A DNA stretch of 5,729 bases, taken from contig JACCUL010000525.1 in assembly GCA_013811855.1 (NCBI GenBank), forward strand, positions 1 to 5,729, written 5' to 3'. How positions within the stretch are numbered: position 1 is the stretch's first letter; every line of letters starts with the position of its first letter. Positions 1-5,078 of the stretch are shown here, piece by piece. This DNA is from Acidimicrobiia bacterium (GTDB taxonomy: Bacteria > Actinomycetota > Acidimicrobiia > Acidimicrobiales > Ilumatobacteraceae). The notes below the pieces were generated by a model. It saw only the letters and a program-made list of their open reading frames with translations. It was not told where the DNA came from and did no database searches. The translations under genes were made by a program, and so were the position numbers.

Positions 1-40
1 GCACGGCCATGTCAGGCGTGCCGAGGAAGGCGAGGCGCAC
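1..40 (-). CDS. fmt: Methionyl-tRNA formyltransferase, N-terminal fragment
   Basis: Only the first 13 codons lie in the window, read leftward from a GTG start at 40-38; the gene continues beyond base 1. The visible peptide, with GTG read as Met, is MRLAFLGTPDMAV. This is the characteristic first beta strand and loop of Fmt (pattern xRxxFxGTPxxAV), part of the 10-formyltetrahydrofolate-binding formyltransferase fold. Fmt formylates the amino group of Met on initiator tRNA. The fragment starts 13 bp after the def stop, in the def-fmt order common in bacteria, and Def undoes the modification Fmt makes, so position and motif agree. No strong Shine-Dalgarno is seen; a G-rich stretch sits between the def stop and the GTG. 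The identification rests on a short but very characteristic peptide plus context. Confidence 0.85.
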   Translation of the reverse strand, partial: MRLAFLGTPDMAV

Positions 41-53
41 CGGCGCCCGTCCG

Positions 54-584
54 TCAGTGCAGGCGCAGCCGGCGTCGCAGGCCGCCGCCGCTCTCGGCCG
101 ACGACTCCATCCGGCGCCACTCGGCCAGCGCCTCGCGCCGCTGGTCGGGCAGCATCCGGTCGAACATCAAGACGCCGTCGAGGTGGTCGAGCTCGTGCTG
201 GTACATGCGGGCCTCGATCTCGTCGGCCTCCCGCTCGACGACCTGTCCCTGCAGGTCGACGCCGCGCAGCAACACCGTCTTCGGGCGCACGATCTCCACG
301 TACAGTCCGGGTATCGACAGGCAGCCCTCCTCGTAGGTCCACTCCCCGTCGGACTCGACGATCTCGGGGTTGAACAGGACCATCGGCTCCTCTCCGAAAT
401 CCCACACGAAGACCTGCTTCTGCACGCCGATCTGCGGCGCCGCGAGGGCGAGGCCGTTGTCGCTCTCATACAGCGTCGTGAACATCTCGTCCACCAAGCG
501 CGCGGCCTTGCCGTCGATGTCAGTGACGGGCGCGGCCTTCGACTTCAGCACGGGGTCGCCGAACCTGCGGATCTCGTAGGCCAT
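54..584 (-). CDS. def: Peptide deformylase
   Basis: A 176-residue metalloenzyme that removes the formyl group from the N-terminal Met of nascent proteins in the cytoplasm. All three family motifs are present in order. Motif 1 is GLALAAPQ at residues 44-51, ending in the oxyanion Gln51. Motif 2 is EGCLS at 86-90 with metal ligand Cys88. Motif 3 is HELDH at 130-134 with metal ligands His130 and His134 and catalytic Glu131. Length is normal for the family. Motif 1 has Ala46 where the usual pattern GxGxAAxQ has Gly. The Arg-rich C-terminal tail (about 168-176) is probably not part of the catalytic core. The ATG at 584 fits the family N-terminus. There is no Shine-Dalgarno before it, but a TAGCCT hexamer ends 6 nt upstream, suggesting a leaderless mRNA. 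fmt follows after 13 bp, so the two are probably co-transcribed. Confidence 0.97.
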   Translation of the reverse strand: MAYEIRRFGDPVLKSKAAPVTDIDGKAARLVDEMFTTLYESDNGLALAAPQIGVQKQVFVWDFGEEPMVLFNPEIVESDGEWTYEEGCLSIPGLYVEIVRPKTVLLRGVDLQGQVVEREADEIEARMYQHELDHLDGVLMFDRMLPDQRREALAEWRRMESSAESGGGLRRRLRLH

Positions 585-590
585 GGGCCC

Positions 591-596
591 AGGCTA
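591..596 (-). promoter_or_regulatory. Candidate -10 element for leaderless def transcript
   Basis: Read on the minus strand this is TAGCCT, matching the actinobacterial -10 pattern TANNNT. It is followed by 6 nt (GGGCCC) and then the def ATG. This spacing would put the transcription start at or next to the A of the start codon. No clear -35 hexamer is seen; the sequence upstream is the 33-bp repeat array. The alaC-like gene has a near-identical arrangement (TAGCGT plus 7 nt), which raises confidence. It is inferred from sequence only. Confidence 0.5.
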
Positions 597-603
597 CGGC
601 CCT

Positions 604-702
604 CGGCCGCAACGATCGAGGCCCCGCCTGGCGGCTCGGCCGCAACAATCGGGGCCTCGCCTGGCGGCTCGGCGGCAACACTCGGGGCCTCGCCTGACGG
701 CT
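604..702. repeat. Three tandem 33-bp repeats upstream of def
   Basis: Three head-to-tail copies occupy 604-636, 637-669 and 670-702. Each begins CGGCCGCAAC or CGGCGGCAAC and ends CCTGGCGGCT or CCTGACGGCT. Copies 1 and 2 differ at three positions, as do copies 2 and 3. A degenerate partial copy (CGGCC, then CAACG) continues at 703-715 across the ACT gene stop codon. The core of copy 1 (CGAGGCCCCG, 617-626) is the exact reverse complement of the core of copies 2 and 3 (CGGGGCCTCG, 650-659 and 683-692), so a transcript could form alternative 10-bp stems. The array fills nearly all of the 125-bp ACT-def spacer and lies just upstream of the putative def -10. The unit is a multiple of three and can be read through in other frames, but no gene is supported there. 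Function is unknown. Confidence 0.93.
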
Positions 703-709
703 CGGCCTT

Positions 710-1360
710 TCAACGCCCGTCGACGCTGCGGGCCAGCAGCGCGACACGGGCCCGCTCGCGGTCGTGCACCCCCCGGTTGGACCGGCCGGCGGCGACCGCG
801 AGGCCCGAACGAGGCAGCCGCGCCCACAGCACGTCGCCCGGCGCGCCGGACGCCGCCGCGTCGAGGTGCTCACTGCCGTCGAGGAAGGCGACGAGCCACC
901 CTGCGTCGGGAGGCTGGCCCGAGCGCCGGACGATCGTGTCGCCGCGGACGACGACGGCCCAGTCGGCGTCCGTGGCCGCGGCCAACCCATCGGCGAGCGT
1001 CGTCAGCCAGGCGTCCGGCGGTGCGTCGCGGACGGCGGCGGCGAGCTCGAGCATCGCCGTTGCCGAGTCCGGCCGGTCCCCAGCCGCGGTCCAGATCTGC
1101 TCGACGGCGACCCCGTCGACGGCGCCGACTTCCTGGGCCAGCAACTCCTCCGACGTCGACTCCGGCAGCGACACCACGAGCTCGTCGATGACCCGCCCGG
1201 CGCCGCGCTCCAGGATGTCGATCGCCACGACGTCGCCGTGCACGGCGCCGATGCGGCTCGCCACCTGTCCGAGCGCGCCGGCGCGGTCCGGCAACCACAG
1301 TCGCAGGACGAGCGTACGGGTCGGCGCGGTGTCGGTCGGGGCGGCGGGTTCGCGCGCCAT
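710..1360 (-). CDS. ACT-domain protein with GAF-like C-terminal region
   Basis: A 216-residue soluble protein. Residues about 16-92 form an ACT domain: beta strand LVLRLWLPDRAGALGQVASR (17-36), with the Asp-Arg-Ala-Gly ligand-loop pattern at 25-28, then a helix and strands through VEQIW at 86-90. ACT domains typically bind amino acids and control a linked or partner enzyme. Residues about 104-212 resemble a degenerate GAF-type sensor fold (helix, then ATDADWAVVVRGD at 129-141), which is a weaker call. There is no catalytic or DNA-binding domain, so a stand-alone effector-binding role is inferred. The ATG at 1360 has a good ribosome binding site (GGTGA, 6 nt spacing). The transaminase gene ends 60 bp upstream on the same strand, which hints at a link to amino-acid metabolism. 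Similar ACT proteins of this architecture occur in actinobacteria, as recalled and not searched. No gene name is assigned. Confidence 0.85.
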   Translation of the reverse strand: MAREPAAPTDTAPTRTLVLRLWLPDRAGALGQVASRIGAVHGDVVAIDILERGAGRVIDELVVSLPESTSEELLAQEVGAVDGVAVEQIWTAAGDRPDSATAMLELAAAVRDAPPDAWLTTLADGLAAATDADWAVVVRGDTIVRRSGQPPDAGWLVAFLDGSEHLDAAASGAPGDVLWARLPRSGLAVAAGRSNRGVHDRERARVALLARSVDGR

Positions 1361-1370
1361 CCGCTATCAC

Positions 1371-1392
1371 CGCCGTGTGACCGCTCTGTGAC
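1371..1392. repeat. Two tandem 11-bp direct repeats before the ACT gene
   Basis: On the plus strand CGCCGTGTGAC (1371-1381) is followed directly by CGCTCTGTGAC (1382-1392), matching at 9 of 11 positions. On the minus strand each reads GTCACA followed by a variable pair and GCG. The spacing of about one helical turn would suit side-by-side binding of a regulator upstream of the ACT gene. The first copy lies close to the GGTGA ribosome binding site. It may be chance in G+C-rich DNA. Confidence 0.5.
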
Positions 1393-1420
1393 GTTCCGAG
1401 AACGGCGGGCGGCGCCGCCG
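1392..1420. terminator. Inverted repeats after the transaminase gene; possible terminator or operator
   Basis: Two adjacent dyads lie just after the transaminase stop (1423-1421). The first is CGTTC-CGA-GAACG at 1392-1404. The second is CGGCGG (1403-1408) with CCGCCG (1415-1420), a 6-bp stem with a 6-nt loop, overlapping the perfect 12-bp palindrome GGCGGCGCCGCC (1408-1419). On the minus strand the G+C stem comes first, with no T-run after it, so this is at best a weak U-less terminator. The half-site order GTTC...GAAC is opposite to the Gram-positive LexA box, so it is not an SOS site. Confidence 0.35.
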
Positions 1421-2626
1421 CTAGCCCAGCTTGGGGAGGCCGCGGCGGAGGTTGCGGACACCCTGGGCGATGCGCTTCTCGTTCTCGATCAGCGCGAAGC
1501 GAGCGAAACCCTCACCGCCGGGACCGAAGCCGACGCCCGGCGACAGCGCGACGTCCGCGTCGCGCACGACGAGCGAGCAGAACTCGACCGACTCGAGCTC
1601 GGCGTACGGCTCGGGGATCGGCGCCCACACGAACATCGACCCCCCTGGCTTCGGGACGTACCAGCCGATGCGCGCCAAGCCGTCGATCAGCGCGTCGCGC
1701 CGGCTCTGGTAGGTGGCGCAGACCTCGGCCGGGAAGTCGGACGCCTCGTTGATCGTGACCGTGGCGGCGATCTGCACCGGCTGGAACATGCCGTAGTCGA
1801 GGTAGCTCTTCAGCTTGACGAGGGCCTGCACCACCTCGGCGTTGCCGAGCAGGAAGGCGCAGCGCCAGCCGGCCATCGAGAAGCTCTTGGTCATCGAGTA
1901 CAGCTCGACGGCGCACTCCTTGGCCCCCTCGGCCTGGAGGATGCTGGGCGGGCGGTAGCCGTCGAAGCCGATGTCGGCGTACGCGAAGTCGTGGACGACG
2001 ATCATCTGCCGCTGGCGGCAGAAATCGACGACGCGCTGCATGAAGTCGAGCTCGACGCAGGCGCCTGTCGGGTTGTGTGGGAACGAGATGACGAGCACCC
2101 GCGGCTTGGGCCAGCCGATCTCGTAGGCCGTGGTGAGGCGGTCGAAGAACTCCTCGGCGAACCCGCTGCGCTCGTCCGGATCGGCCAGCGAGCGCATCGG
2201 CACCTGGCGCAGGTCGGCGCCGGCGAACAGCGGGCCGTAGATGTGGATGGGGTAGCTCGGGCTGGGCACAATCGCCGCGTCGCCCCGGTCGAGCAGCACC
2301 CACATGAGGTGGCTAAAACCCTCCTTCGATCCGATGGTGTTGGTGATCTCCAGCTCGGCGTCGAGCTGGACGGCCCATGTGCGCTGGTAGTAGCCGGCGA
2401 TCGCCTCGCGCAGCTTGGGCAGGCCCCGCGACATCGAGTAGCGGTGGTTGGCGGGCTTCGTCGCCGCCTCGGCCAGTTTGCGCACGGCGATGTCCGGCGA
2501 CGGGATGTCGGGGTTGCCGAAGCCGAGGTCGATCACATCGCGACCGGCCCGCCGAGCCTCGATCTTCAGGTTGTTGATGATCGTGAAGACGTACGGCGGC
2601 AGGTGCTCGATGCGCCTGAACTCCAT
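1421..2626 (-). CDS. alaC: PLP-dependent class I/II aminotransferase, AlaC (glutamate-pyruvate) type
   Basis: A 401-residue fold-type I transaminase. The N-terminus (RRIEHLPPYVF, 4-14) and the segments TIGSKEGFSHLM (97-108) and PSYPIHIYG (123-131) closely resemble E. coli AlaC (YfdZ), which makes alanine from pyruvate and glutamate. Active-site features are HNPTG (184-188), Asp213 and Tyr216 in HDFAYAD for the PLP ring, Schiff-base Lys247 in SMTKSFSMAGWR, Arg255 for the PLP phosphate, and Arg376 in RFALIEN for the substrate carboxylate. Length is normal and the enzyme should be cytosolic. The ATG at 2626 fits the family start; no Shine-Dalgarno precedes it, but TAGCGT ends 7 nt upstream, suggesting leaderless translation. 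It is divergent from ppa. The aminotransferase call is very firm. The exact substrate is less so, because relatives act in aspartate/methionine or diaminopimelate metabolism. Confidence 0.93.
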   Translation of the reverse strand: MEFRRIEHLPPYVFTIINNLKIEARRAGRDVIDLGFGNPDIPSPDIAVRKLAEAATKPANHRYSMSRGLPKLREAIAGYYQRTWAVQLDAELEITNTIGSKEGFSHLMWVLLDRGDAAIVPSPSYPIHIYGPLFAGADLRQVPMRSLADPDERSGFAEEFFDRLTTAYEIGWPKPRVLVISFPHNPTGACVELDFMQRVVDFCRQRQMIVVHDFAYADIGFDGYRPPSILQAEGAKECAVELYSMTKSFSMAGWRCAFLLGNAEVVQALVKLKSYLDYGMFQPVQIAATVTINEASDFPAEVCATYQSRRDALIDGLARIGWYVPKPGGSMFVWAPIPEPYAELESVEFCSLVVRDADVALSPGVGFGPGGEGFARFALIENEKRIAQGVRNLRRGLPKLG

Positions 2627-2633
2627 GGAGCCG

Positions 2634-2639
2634 ACGCTA
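2634..2639 (-). promoter_or_regulatory. Candidate -10 element for leaderless alaC-like transcript
   Basis: Minus-strand TAGCGT matches TANNNT and is separated from the transaminase ATG by 7 nt (CGGCTCC), which places transcription initiation at the start codon. There is no Shine-Dalgarno in the gap. No convincing -35 hexamer appears at 16-18 bp spacing. The whole divergent region (2627-2670) is only 44 bp, so the alaC and ppa promoters must overlap or sit back to back. The ppa side shows only a weak CAGGAT (2655-2660), 10 nt before its ATG. Confidence 0.5.
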
Positions 2640-2670
2640 CCGCCGGGCCTCTGTCAGGATTGGCTGCGAT

Positions 2671-3171
2671 ATGGGCAAGGAACCGTCACCCGGCTGCGTG
2701 TTCGTGGTGATCGAGATCCCCCGCGGCAGCCGCAACAAGTACGAGATCGACCACCACGACCACCGCATCTACCTCGACCGGCGGCTGTTCACGGCGACGA
2801 CGTACCCGGCCGACTACGGGTTCGTGCCCGACACGCTGGGCGGTGACGGCGACCCGCTCGACGCGCTCGTGCTGCTCGACGACCCGGTGTACCCCGGCGT
2901 GTGGGTCGAGGCCCGTCCGGTGGGCGTGCTGTACATGCAGGACGAGGCCGGCGAGGACGCCAAGTTGATCTGCGTGCCCCCCGGCGAGCCGCGCTGGGCG
3001 GGCGTCGACGACGTGACCGACCTGACGCCACAGCTGATGGCCGAGATCCAACACTTCTTCGAGGTGTACAAGGCGCTCGAGCCGAACAAGTACAGCTCCA
3101 CCTCCGGCATCGGCAACCGCGCCGACGCCTGGCGCGAGATCGAGGAGGGCCGCGCCAACTACGTCGGCTGA
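2671..3171 (+). CDS. ppa: Inorganic pyrophosphatase (soluble family I)
   Basis: A 166-residue cytosolic enzyme that hydrolyses pyrophosphate to two phosphates with Mg2+, pulling forward polymer and nucleotide biosynthesis. The E. coli-type active site appears complete: Glu15, Lys23 and Glu25 in IEIPRGSRNKYE, Arg37, Tyr49 in PADYGFVP, the signature DGDPLDALV with Asp59, Asp61 and Asp64, then Asp91, Asp96 and Lys98 in DEAGEDAK, and Tyr133-Lys134. Length is typical of bacterial family I. The start is uncertain: the ATG at 2671 gives about nine residues (GKEPSPGC...) before the usual VxVVIEIP beginning, and GTG codons at 2698, 2704 and 2707 are alternatives. Neither has a Shine-Dalgarno at a good distance, so a leaderless ATG is preferred. 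It is the only plus-strand gene, divergent from the transaminase and convergent with the glucokinase, and is followed by a strong hairpin. Confidence 0.97.
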   Translation: MGKEPSPGCVFVVIEIPRGSRNKYEIDHHDHRIYLDRRLFTATTYPADYGFVPDTLGGDGDPLDALVLLDDPVYPGVWVEARPVGVLYMQDEAGEDAKLICVPPGEPRWAGVDDVTDLTPQLMAEIQHFFEVYKALEPNKYSSTSGIGNRADAWREIEEGRANYVG

Positions 3172-3174
3172 GAC

Positions 3175-3234
3175 CACGAACTGCTGTTTGCAATCGACCG
3201 TTTCCGGCCGGTTGCAAACAGCAGTTCGTGTTTT
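3175..3234 (+). terminator. Long perfect hairpin between ppa and the glucokinase gene
   Basis: The arms CACGAACTGCTGTTTGCAA (3175-3193) and TTGCAAACAGCAGTTCGTG (3212-3230) are exact 19-bp reverse complements. The 18 nt between them extend the stem by one G-U pair, two pairs, one A-C mismatch and three more pairs, leaving a UUUC loop. On the plus strand it is followed by TTTT (3231-3234), so it fits a Rho-independent terminator for ppa, beginning 4 nt after the ppa stop. On the minus strand it starts next to the glucokinase stop but lacks a T-run, so it may block transcription from both sides without being a classical terminator there. The arms are far more A+T-rich than the surroundings and the stem is longer than a terminator needs, so a dispersed palindromic repeat is an alternative. 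Confidence 0.85.
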
Positions 3235-4175
3235 CAGCGGGTGAGGAGGGCCGCACCGATGGCGCCGGCGTGCTCGCCGAGGGTGGCGAAGGTCAGTGCG
3301 GGGTGGGGGCGGTGTTCGGGGGCGTAGAGGGTCGCCGTGAACCAGCGTTGGATCGGCTCGAGAAAGACGTCGGCGCCGACGGCCAAACCCCCGCCGAGCA
3401 CGAACGCCGCCGGATCGAACGCGTTGGTGAGGTTGGCCAGGCCGATCGCCACCCAGCGGGCGAACTGGTCGACGACGTCCAGCGCGTCGACGTCGCCCTC
3501 CAGCGCAGCCGCCTGGACGTGCTCGCCGCGCACGAGCGCAGCGTCGCCGCCGGCCCGCTCGACCACCGCCGAGAGCCCACCGGCGAGGGCGTCGTTGCGG
3601 GCCAACGCCGAGATGCCCGAGCCCGATGCGTATCGCTCCCAGCACCCCCGCCGCCCGCACGGGCACCGCAGGCCGTTCGGATCGACGACCATGTGGCCGA
3701 ACTCGCCGGCGAACCCGTTGGCCCCGACGACCAGCCGACCGCCGGTCACGATGCCCCCGCCAATGCCGGTGCCCAGCGTGACGAGCACGAGGTCGTCGAC
3801 GCCGCGACCGGCCCCGAGCTGCCACTCGGCCAGCGTGGCGCAGGTGGCGTCGTTGCCGACGGCGACGGGGCGAGCGAGCCGCGTCGCCAGCTCGCCGGCC
3901 ACGTCGAGCCGCTCGATGCCGGGCAGGTTGGGCGACGAGCGCAACGTACCGGCCGTCGTGATCAGGCCCGGTACCCCGACGCCGATCCCGTCGACGGCGC
4001 CGACGGACGCCACGAGCTCGTCGGCCGTCGCCACGAGGTCGTCGATCAGGGCGGGCGTGCCACGAGGTGTCGGGCGACGGGTCTCGGCGACGGTGCGTCC
4101 AGCCGCATCGACGACGACCCCGAGGATCTTGGTGCCGCCGACGTCGATCCCGGCCGCCAGGCCAGGGGTGGTCAT
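3234..4175 (-). CDS. glk: ROK-family glucokinase
   Basis: A 313-residue cytosolic sugar kinase of the ROK family, predicted to phosphorylate glucose to glucose 6-phosphate with ATP. In order: the phosphate-binding loop GIDVGGTK (9-16); the sugar-contact motif SPNLPG with Asn83 (81-86); GND with catalytic Asp109 (107-109); the second nucleotide loop GTGIGGGIV (135-143); and the ROK signature with Glu158 and His161 in GEFGH, followed by the zinc site Cys171, Cys173, Cys178 in CPCGRRGC and Glu180. Length matches actinobacterial Glk (about 310-320 residues). It has no N-terminal helix-turn-helix, so it is a kinase rather than a NagC/XylR-type repressor. It begins 7 bp after the SRPBCC gene stop, so it is the last gene of this operon, and no Shine-Dalgarno is obvious. 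Glucose is the best guess, but another hexose or N-acetylhexosamine is possible. Confidence 0.93.
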   Translation of the reverse strand: MTTPGLAAGIDVGGTKILGVVVDAAGRTVAETRRPTPRGTPALIDDLVATADELVASVGAVDGIGVGVPGLITTAGTLRSSPNLPGIERLDVAGELATRLARPVAVGNDATCATLAEWQLGAGRGVDDLVLVTLGTGIGGGIVTGGRLVVGANGFAGEFGHMVVDPNGLRCPCGRRGCWERYASGSGISALARNDALAGGLSAVVERAGGDAALVRGEHVQAAALEGDVDALDVVDQFARWVAIGLANLTNAFDPAAFVLGGGLAVGADVFLEPIQRWFTATLYAPEHRPHPALTFATLGEHAGAIGAALLTR

Positions 4176-4182
4176 GGCCGGA

Positions 4183-4626
4183 TCAGGCTTCGGCGCGGGT
4201 CTTCAGTTCGCGGACGGTGTTGAGGATGCGCACCTCGGCCCGCCGCTTGACGAAGCCGGGCAGCGGCGCGGCGAGCTCGATGGCCAGGTCGTAGCGCACC
4301 TCCGTGCGGCCGTCGGGCGTCGGCGACAGGTGGTAGGCGCCCTCGATGGAGCGCTGGATATCGCCCTTGACCATCTTCCACGCCAGCACGTCGGGCGCCT
4401 GGCTGTAGTCGTAGGCCAGCGTGTAGTGGGTGCTGCGACCGAGTGCCGAGGCCCGGAACTCGACCTCGCACGGGCGCTGCTGCTCGTCCCGCGAGCGCAC
4501 GACCACATCCTTGACGTCGCGCGCCCACTCCGGGTAGCGCTCCACGTCGGCGGCGATCGCCCACACCCGTTCCAGGGGGGCGGCGATCGTGATCGTCTCC
4601 GACGCCGTCTCGGCCATGACGCTCAT
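4183..4626 (-). CDS. SRPBCC / START-like (polyketide cyclase-type) protein, Rv2185c-like
   Basis: A 147-residue protein of the SRPBCC helix-grip fold, which encloses hydrophobic ligands. Seen: first strand and helix (TITIAAPLERVWAIAADVERYPEW, 11-34) with the typical YPEW; strands to VEFRAS (55-60); then AWKMVKGDIQRSIEGAYHLSP (82-102), strand TEVRYDLAIEL (108-118), and a long C-terminal helix FVKRRAEVRILNTVRELKTR (125-144). The SxEGxYxLxP, PxPGFVKRRAE and ELKxRxE patterns closely resemble mycobacterial Rv2185c, as recalled. Relatives include coenzyme Q-binding Coq10 and Streptomyces aromatase/cyclases, but size and neighbours do not suggest polyketide synthesis. Its start ATG overlaps the preceding stop as ATGA and has GGTGG 4 nt upstream, implying translational coupling; a second ATG lies at codon 4. 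Ligand and function are unknown, and a lipid carrier role is inferred from the fold and the PimB-like neighbour. Confidence 0.9.
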   Translation of the reverse strand: MSVMAETASETITIAAPLERVWAIAADVERYPEWARDVKDVVVRSRDEQQRPCEVEFRASALGRSTHYTLAYDYSQAPDVLAWKMVKGDIQRSIEGAYHLSPTPDGRTEVRYDLAIELAAPLPGFVKRRAEVRILNTVRELKTRAEA

Positions 4627-5078
4627 TCTGCCACCACGTCCTGGCGCCGCGGGAACGCCCCGTGGTACGCCGCCCACAGCCCGTTGAGCCCCAGTCCGAA
4701 CATCGGCACGAGGACACCGAGTGCCAGCGACGACCCGGGCTTGCCGTCCGGGCCGTCGAGACGGGCGAGCGTCGTGGCCAAGGCGATCACGGCCTGGGCG
4801 GCGAGGAGGCCGATCATCGGCCGGCGCACGCTCGACGGCGTCGACGGACCGGTCAGGAGATACAGCTGCGACACGGCGATCTCGACCTCCCGGCTGCGCT
4901 GCACGGCGTTCCAGTACGACCACAGGAAGGCGAACACGCCGACCGCGAACAGGACGAGGACGGTGATCGCGGCGACCCACTGCCACGCCGTGGTGAAGAC
5001 GATCGCCGCCAGCGCAGCGGTGACGGCGAACAGGGCGGTACCCGCGGCGTTGACCTTGACGAGGACGTTTTGATCCAT
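4623..5078 (-). CDS. Small four-helix integral membrane protein, unknown function
   Basis: A 151-residue protein not matched to a named family. Four hydrophobic segments are evident at about 11-30, 34-54, 87-106 and 118-138, arranged as two hairpins. Between helices 2 and 3 is a polar segment (YWNAVQRSREVEIAVSQLYL, 55-74) with an amphipathic, possibly coiled helix, then a Pro/Ser-rich turn. A short charged loop (RLDGPDGKPG) separates helices 3 and 4, and the C-terminus is polar (FPRRQDVVAE). There is no signal peptidase site, catalytic motif or known transporter signature. The start is well fixed: TGATG joins its ATG to the stop of the glycosyltransferase gene, preceded by GGGGGTG. Its own stop overlaps the SRPBCC start (ATGA). 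This double coupling suggests fixed stoichiometry with its neighbours, perhaps as a membrane anchor or lipid-handling partner, which is inference. Confidence 0.85.
   Translation of the reverse strand: MDQNVLVKVNAAGTALFAVTAALAAIVFTTAWQWVAAITVLVLFAVGVFAFLWSYWNAVQRSREVEIAVSQLYLLTGPSTPSSVRRPMIGLLAAQAVIALATTLARLDGPDGKPGSSLALGVLVPMFGLGLNGLWAAYHGAFPRRQDVVAE

Noticed and set aside
604..702. CRISPR array
   Set aside because: The three 33-bp units are directly contiguous with no unique spacers and no cas genes nearby, so this is a tandem repeat.
1392..1404. LexA/SOS box
   Set aside because: The half-sites are in the order GTTC...GAAC with a 3-bp gap, whereas the Gram-positive box is GAAC...GTTC with a 4-bp gap. 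It is better described as a small dyad.
764..2710. Plus-strand 648-codon ORF antisense to the ACT protein and the transaminase
   Set aside because: Its translation is low-complexity and rich in Arg, Asp, Val and Ala with no recognisable domain. The opposite strand carries two proteins with complete motifs. Long antisense frames are expected in high-G+C DNA.
3175..3230. Insertion-sequence terminal repeats or an att site
   Set aside because: Only 18 bp separate the arms, there is no transposase or integrase in the window, and no target-site duplication is evident. A terminator or short palindromic repeat fits better.
2686..3825. Minus-strand 379-codon ORF across ppa, the hairpin and part of glucokinase
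   Set aside because: It is antisense to a complete pyrophosphatase and out of frame with the ROK kinase. It would have to read through the palindrome, and no domain is visible.
2901..4223. Plus-strand 440-codon ORF running from inside ppa through the hairpin and antisense to glucokinase
   Set aside because: It is out of frame with ppa, has no family motif, and the opposite-strand glucokinase is unambiguous.
3337..5073. Plus-strand 578-codon ORF antisense to glucokinase, SRPBCC and membrane protein genes
   Set aside because: It spans three genes with clear families and coupled junctions on the other strand. Its product is Ser/Pro/Ala/Arg-rich without motifs.
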